The position numbers and the translations under genes are program-made. From JAHEFX01 sp964614585 (lineage in GTDB: Bacteria > Actinomycetota > Acidimicrobiia > Spongiisociales > JAENVV01): 8,505 nucleotides of DNA. How positions within the stretch are numbered: position 1 is the stretch's first letter; every line of letters begins with the position of its first letter. Below, piece after piece: positions 4,715 through 8,505 of the stretch. A model generated the notes under the pieces. That model worked only from the letters and a program-made list of their open reading frames with translations. It had not been told where the DNA came from and did not search any database. Where the stretch lies: NCBI GenBank assembly GCA_964614585.1, contig CAZTLW010000104.1, positions 1-8,505 on the forward strand, read 5' to 3'.

Positions 4715-5862
4715 AGCGCTCGCTGTACGACACCGACCACGAGCTGTTCCGCGACACGGTCCGGGCGTTCGCCGAGAAGGAGCTCGTACCCAACGTCGAG
4801 CAGTGGGAGCGCGACGGCATCGTGCCCCGGGACGTCTTCACCCGGGCCGGCGAGGCCGGCCTGCTGGGGATGGCAGTACCCGAGGAGTACGGGGGCGCCG
4901 GCATCGACGACTTCCGCTTCAACGCCATCATCACCGAGGAGTTCGCCCGCCTCGGGGTGGGGTCGTCGGGCGGCTCGATCGGCCTCCACAACGACGTCTG
5001 CCTGCCCTATTTCCTGCACTCGACGACCGACGAGCAGCAGGCGCGCTGGCTGCCGGGGCTCGTCTCCGGCGAGCTCATGACCGCCATCGCCATGACCGAA
5101 CCGGGCACCGGCTCGGACCTGGCGTCGATCCAGACGACGGCGATCCGCGACGGCGACCACTACGTGCTCAACGGCGCCAAGACGTTCATCACCAACGGGA
5201 TCAACTCCGACCTGGTGATCGTGGCCGCCAAGACCGATCCGACCGAGGCCCACGCCGGCATGAGCCTGCTCGTCGTGGAGCGCGGCATGGAGGGCTTCAG
5301 CCGGGGCCGCAACCTCGAGAAGCTCGGCATGCACGCCCAGGACACCGCCGAGTTGTTCTTCGACGACGTCCGGGTGCCGGTCGACAACCTGCTCGGCGCC
5401 GAGGGCACCGGGTTCTTCCAGCTCATCGACAAGCTCCCCCAGGAGCGGCTGTCGATCAGCGTGGTGGCCGTGGCCGCCGCCGAGGCGGCCTTCGAGTGGA
5501 CGCTGGAGTACGTCCGCGAGCGGCAGGCGTTCGGTCGCCCGGTGGGGGCCTTCCAGGCCAACCGCTTCTACCTCGCCGAGATGAAGACGGAGTTGGAGAT
5601 CGCCCGCACCTACGTCGACGCCCAGGTCGAGGCGCTCAACGCCGGCGAGCTCACCGTCGAGGAGGCCGCCATGGGCAAGTGGTGGACGACCGAGCTGCAG
5701 GGCCGGGTCGTGGACCGCTGCCTGCAGCTGTTCGGCGGCTGGGGCTACATGATGGAGTACCCGATCGCCCGGGCCTACGCCGACGCCCGTGTCCAGCGGA
5801 TCTACGGCGGCACCAACGAGATCATGAAGGAGATCATCGGCCGCTCGCTCATGGGGCGGTAG
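4711..5862 (+). CDS. Acyl-CoA dehydrogenase (FAD-dependent)
   Basis: A 383-residue acyl-CoA dehydrogenase of normal length that makes trans-2-enoyl-CoA, passing electrons to electron-transfer flavoprotein. Domains in order: N-terminal helices (1-120), the middle beta domain with AMTEPGTGSDLAS (127-139), which contacts FAD and substrate, and the C-terminal helical domain (about 235-383). The second family signature is QLFGGWGYMMEYPIARAYADAR (339-360). The catalytic base is probably Glu370 in IYGGTNEI, the position used by short/medium-chain enzymes. RQAFGRPVGAFQ (271-282) is the usual dimer/FAD contact. The GTG at 4711 overlaps the hydratase stop by four bases (GTGA) and follows the G-run GTGGGGGTGG (4697-4706). 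It is the last operon gene; 50 bp separate it from the next start and no terminator hairpin is evident. The sequence resembles long-chain-type bacterial ACADs, but chain length is not decided by sequence alone. Confidence 0.95.
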   Translation: MKRSLYDTDHELFRDTVRAFAEKELVPNVEQWERDGIVPRDVFTRAGEAGLLGMAVPEEYGGAGIDDFRFNAIITEEFARLGVGSSGGSIGLHNDVCLPYFLHSTTDEQQARWLPGLVSGELMTAIAMTEPGTGSDLASIQTTAIRDGDHYVLNGAKTFITNGINSDLVIVAAKTDPTEAHAGMSLLVVERGMEGFSRGRNLEKLGMHAQDTAELFFDDVRVPVDNLLGAEGTGFFQLIDKLPQERLSISVVAVAAAEAAFEWTLEYVRERQAFGRPVGAFQANRFYLAEMKTELEIARTYVDAQVEALNAGELTVEEAAMGKWWTTELQGRVVDRCLQLFGGWGYMMEYPIARAYADARVQRIYGGTNEIMKEIIGRSLMGR

Positions 5863-5900
5863 GGACGCGGGAGCTGGGATCGGCCTCCGTTCGAGCGTCC

Positions 5901-5906
5901 TACCCT
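5901..5906 (+). promoter_or_regulatory. Candidate -10 element for a leaderless glucanotransferase mRNA
   Basis: TACCCT fits TAnnnT and ends 6 nt before the GTG at 5913. The predicted start site, about 7 nt after the hexamer, falls on the G of the start codon. There is no Shine-Dalgarno upstream, which agrees with leaderless translation, common in actinobacteria. No -35 is obvious. Confidence 0.5.
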
Positions 5907-5912
5907 CCGCCC

Positions 5913-8505
5913 GTGGCGCGCACCCACTGGATCCATTACCAGACCCACACCGACGAGGTGGTGGAGGTGGTCACCGATGCCGGCACGACGCCGCTCCTGT
6001 GGGCGGGAGGTGGCTGGTGGTCGGGGCTCGTCCCGGGTGACGACCCCTACCGATACCGGGTGGTCGGCGAGTCCGGCCCCATCCCCGAGGCAGGGGCGCC
6101 CCGGCCGGTGCCCGACGGCGACGTCGTGGTCGACCGCTGGCGGTCCCCGGACCCGGCCGCCCGCAGTCGGTCGTCCAACCTCTTCGCCCGGGCGGTGGCC
6201 GCCCACCACCCACCCGGGGCCCCCACGGACGGAGCCCTCCGGTTCCGGCTGCTGGAGCCGTGGGTGCCACCCGGCCACACGCCGGCGGTCGTCGGCTCCG
6301 ATCCGGCGCTCGGGGCCTGGGACCCGGCGGGGGCCGTGTCCCTGGTCGCCGCCCCGTTCCCCTGGTGGTCGGCCGGCGTCGACCTGGATGACGCCCCGGG
6401 GGACCTCGCCTACAAGTACGTGCTCGTCGATCCCGACGGTGGCGTCATCTGGGAGCCCGGGCCCGATCGCCGGTTGCCGCCCGTCGACGGTGGCGTGGTC
6501 GTCGACGACGAGATCCGGGGGCTCGAGCCATGGCGGGGTGCCGGCGTGGCGGTGCCCGTGTTCTCGCTGCGGTCGGCGAGCTCGGTCGGCGTCGGCCAGT
6601 TCACCGACCTCGCCCCGTTCGTGGACTGGGCGGCCGACGTGGGCCTCTCGGTCGTGCAGATCCTGCCGGTGAACGACACGGTGAAGACCCACGACTGGGA
6701 CGACTCGTATCCCTACGACCCCGTCTCGGTGAAAGCCCTGCACCCGCTCTACCTCGACGTCGCCGAGGTGGTCGCCCGCCACCCCGCCGCCGAGGCGAGT
6801 GTGGGCCCGGCCGTGGCGGAGGCCCGCGAGCACCTGGAAGGACTCGACGAGGTCGCCTACCCCGACGTCATGGCGGAGAAGTGGGAGCTGGCGATTCGCG
6901 CCTTCGATGCCTGCATCGCCGGGGACGCCGAGGCGGTCTCGGCATTCGTGGCCGACGAGTGGATCTGGCTCGGCCCCTACGCCGCCTGGTGCGTGCTGCG
7001 CGATCGCCACGGCACCCCCGACATGGGACGGTGGGGTCCCGATGCCCGGTTCGATCCCGCCCGGGTGGAGGCGCTGGCCGACGCCTCCTCGACCGCCCAC
7101 CGGGAGATGGCCTTCCACTGCTGGCTGCAGTACCACCTCCACCGACAACTCGACGCCGCCGTTGCCCACGCCCGGTCCCGCGGCGTGGCCATCAAGGGTG
7201 ACCTGCCGATCGGCGTCTCCCCCACCTCGGTGGAGACCTGGGTGCGACCCGACCTCTTCCGAATGGGGGCCCAGACCGGCGCACCACCGGATGCGTTCGC
7301 CGAGCGAGGCCAGAACTGGTTGTTCCCCACCTACGTGTGGGAGGCGATGGAGGCCGACGACTACCGCTGGTGGCGAACCCGCTTCGAGGCGATGGCCCGG
7401 TCGGTCGACGTGTACCGCATCGACCACGTGCTCGGGTTCTTCCGGATCTGGGAGGTGCCGGCGGGCGAGATGGACGGGCTCCTCGGCCGGTTCCGCCCGT
7501 GCCTGCCGATCGACGGCGACGCCCTCGCGACCGAGCTCGGCATCGACGTCGACCACCTCCGGCGCCCGTTCGTCGACAAGACGGTGCTCGCCGAGCGCTT
7601 CGGCGACCTGGCCGACACCGTGGCCCTGGCCTGCTTCGAGGGGCCCGACGACGACCTGCGGTTCGGGCCGAGATGCGCCGACCAGCGGTCGCTGGCGGCC
7701 GCCTTCGAGGAGGGTCGCCTCGCCGGGCTCGACCCGATGCTGCTGGGCGCCCGGGCCGCCGAGGTGCGCCGGGCGCTGCTGGACCTGCGGGGCGAGATGC
7801 TGCTGCTGCCGGTCGAGGGCGGCGACCATCCCCGGATCCTGTGGGGCGAGACGGAGGCCTACCGGCGACTGCCGCCGGGGGCCCGGGCCCGCTTCGACGA
7901 GGTGGCCACCGACTTCTTCTTCCATCGCCACGAGGCGTTGTGGGGCGAGCACGGCCGGCGCACCCTGGCGGCGCTGTTGGACGCCACGGGCTTGTTGGCC
8001 TGCGGGGAGGACCTCGGGATGGTGCCCACGGTGGTCCCCGAGGTCATGGCCGACCTCGGCGTCCTCGGCCTCGAGATCGAGCGAATGCCCAAACGGCTGG
8101 GGGCGTGGATCGCCGACCCGGCGGAGGCCCCCTACGCCTCGGTGGTGAGCCCGTCGACCCACGACATGGCGCCGATCCGGCAGTGGTGGGAGGACGAACC
8201 GGCGATCGAGATCGCCCGCTACTTCCACGAGGCGCTCGGCCACGATGGCCCGGTGCCGAGCACCCTCGGCGAGCAGCTCGCGACCGAGATCGTCGACCGC
8301 CAGTTCGCCTCATCGGCGATGCTGGCGGTCGTGCCGATCCAGGACCTGTTGGCGATGGACGAGTCGCTCCGCCGCCCCGACCCCCGTGAGCGCATCAACG
8401 AGCCGGCCGACCGCTACCACCGGTGGCGGTTCCGCCTCCACCTCACCACCGAGACCCTGGTCGAGGCAACGGCCTTCAACGATCGCCTCCGGCGGATGGT
8501 GTCGG
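5913..8505 (+). CDS. malQ: 4-alpha-glucanotransferase, DPE2-type (CBM20 + split GH77), 3' end cut by window
   Basis: 864 residues are visible from the GTG at 5913; no stop is reached. The enzyme transfers alpha-1,4-glucan segments between maltodextrins, or from maltose to glycogen, in the cytoplasm. Residues 107-190 form a CBM20 starch-binding domain (FRLLEPWVPPGHTPAVVGSD, then LGAWDP, then YKYVLVDPDG). Residues 1-90 look like a second, degenerate CBM20. GH77 starts near 208 with RGAGVAVPVFSLRS; then SYPYDPVSVKALHPLYL, KGDLPIGVSPTSVETWV and GQNWLFPTYVWEAM closely follow plant DPE2. Catalytic residues are nucleophile Asp504 (YRIDHVLGFF), acid/base Glu699 (CGEDLG) and Asp751 (STHDM). The nucleophile-to-acid spacing of 195 residues, against 47 in Thermus amylomaltase, shows the DPE2 insertion. 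By comparison with DPE2, the end at RWRFRLHLTTETLVEA lies very near the C-terminus. The gene appears to have its own promoter. The neighbours are unrelated. Confidence 0.92.
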   Translation, partial: MARTHWIHYQTHTDEVVEVVTDAGTTPLLWAGGGWWSGLVPGDDPYRYRVVGESGPIPEAGAPRPVPDGDVVVDRWRSPDPAARSRSSNLFARAVAAHHPPGAPTDGALRFRLLEPWVPPGHTPAVVGSDPALGAWDPAGAVSLVAAPFPWWSAGVDLDDAPGDLAYKYVLVDPDGGVIWEPGPDRRLPPVDGGVVVDDEIRGLEPWRGAGVAVPVFSLRSASSVGVGQFTDLAPFVDWAADVGLSVVQILPVNDTVKTHDWDDSYPYDPVSVKALHPLYLDVAEVVARHPAAEASVGPAVAEAREHLEGLDEVAYPDVMAEKWELAIRAFDACIAGDAEAVSAFVADEWIWLGPYAAWCVLRDRHGTPDMGRWGPDARFDPARVEALADASSTAHREMAFHCWLQYHLHRQLDAAVAHARSRGVAIKGDLPIGVSPTSVETWVRPDLFRMGAQTGAPPDAFAERGQNWLFPTYVWEAMEADDYRWWRTRFEAMARSVDVYRIDHVLGFFRIWEVPAGEMDGLLGRFRPCLPIDGDALATELGIDVDHLRRPFVDKTVLAERFGDLADTVALACFEGPDDDLRFGPRCADQRSLAAAFEEGRLAGLDPMLLGARAAEVRRALLDLRGEMLLLPVEGGDHPRILWGETEAYRRLPPGARARFDEVATDFFFHRHEALWGEHGRRTLAALLDATGLLACGEDLGMVPTVVPEVMADLGVLGLEIERMPKRLGAWIADPAEAPYASVVSPSTHDMAPIRQWWEDEPAIEIARYFHEALGHDGPVPSTLGEQLATEIVDRQFASSAMLAVVPIQDLLAMDESLRRPDPRERINEPADRYHRWRFRLHLTTETLVEATAFNDRLRRMVS

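Noticed and set aside
5863..5912. Terminator between the acyl-CoA dehydrogenase and the glucanotransferase
   Set aside because: No stable inverted repeat or T-run is visible in these 50 bases.
5802..8243. A very long minus-strand open frame (813 codons) opposite the glucanotransferase
   Set aside because: The plus strand carries a clear GH77 protein with all catalytic residues. The antisense product is His/Gly/Arg/Val-rich low-complexity sequence without any recognisable motif, the usual mirror of a high-GC gene.

Overview
The window is about 70% G+C by eye. It has GTG as well as ATG starts, 1-4 bp gene overlaps, a start codon that appears leaderless, and strongly G/C-ending codons. This points to a high-GC actinobacterium. 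The wording of several proteins (a short CxxC zinc ribbon, a PYROXD2/CrtI-like oxidoreductase and a split MFE-2 beta-oxidation set) suggests an uncultured Acidimicrobiia-type lineage. That placement is inference; no marker gene is present.

Layout. (1) Positions 1-656, minus strand: the N-terminal half of a GT1/MGT-type glycosyltransferase that runs off the left edge. (2) A short divergent spacer leads to a rightward cluster: a 56-residue zinc-ribbon protein (731-901), a thioredoxin-fold protein (934-1308) and a phytoene-dehydrogenase-like FAD oxidoreductase (1322-2713). (3) A 232-bp non-coding region (2714-2945) holds a nested palindrome of about 90 nt, a perfect 19-bp tandem duplication, and a promoter with an operator-like palindrome. 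(4) A tight three-gene operon (2946-5862) has an SDR, a MaoC-type hydratase and an acyl-CoA dehydrogenase. (5) A large 4-alpha-glucanotransferase of the plant-DPE2 type starts at 5913 and runs off the right edge, probably a few tens of residues short of its end.

How the genes work together. The 2946-5862 operon encodes the first three steps of a beta-oxidation spiral through (3R)-hydroxyacyl-CoA. The dehydrogenase makes the trans-2-enoyl-CoA, the MaoC hydratase adds water to give the R-hydroxyacyl-CoA, and the SDR oxidises it to the 3-ketoacyl-CoA. The SDR and hydratase match the two N-terminal domains of eukaryotic peroxisomal MFE-2 (HSD17B4), here as separate, translationally coupled genes. 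No thiolase or CoA ligase lies in the window. The zinc-ribbon, thioredoxin and oxidoreductase genes may share a transcript, but their common purpose cannot be read from sequence. The glucanotransferase belongs to maltose/glycogen metabolism and appears to have its own promoter.

I did not find a defence system, mobile element, CRISPR array, tRNA or rRNA. The most unusual material is the non-coding DNA between 2714 and 2945, the hairpin over the thioredoxin ribosome-binding site, and the domain architecture of the glucanotransferase.
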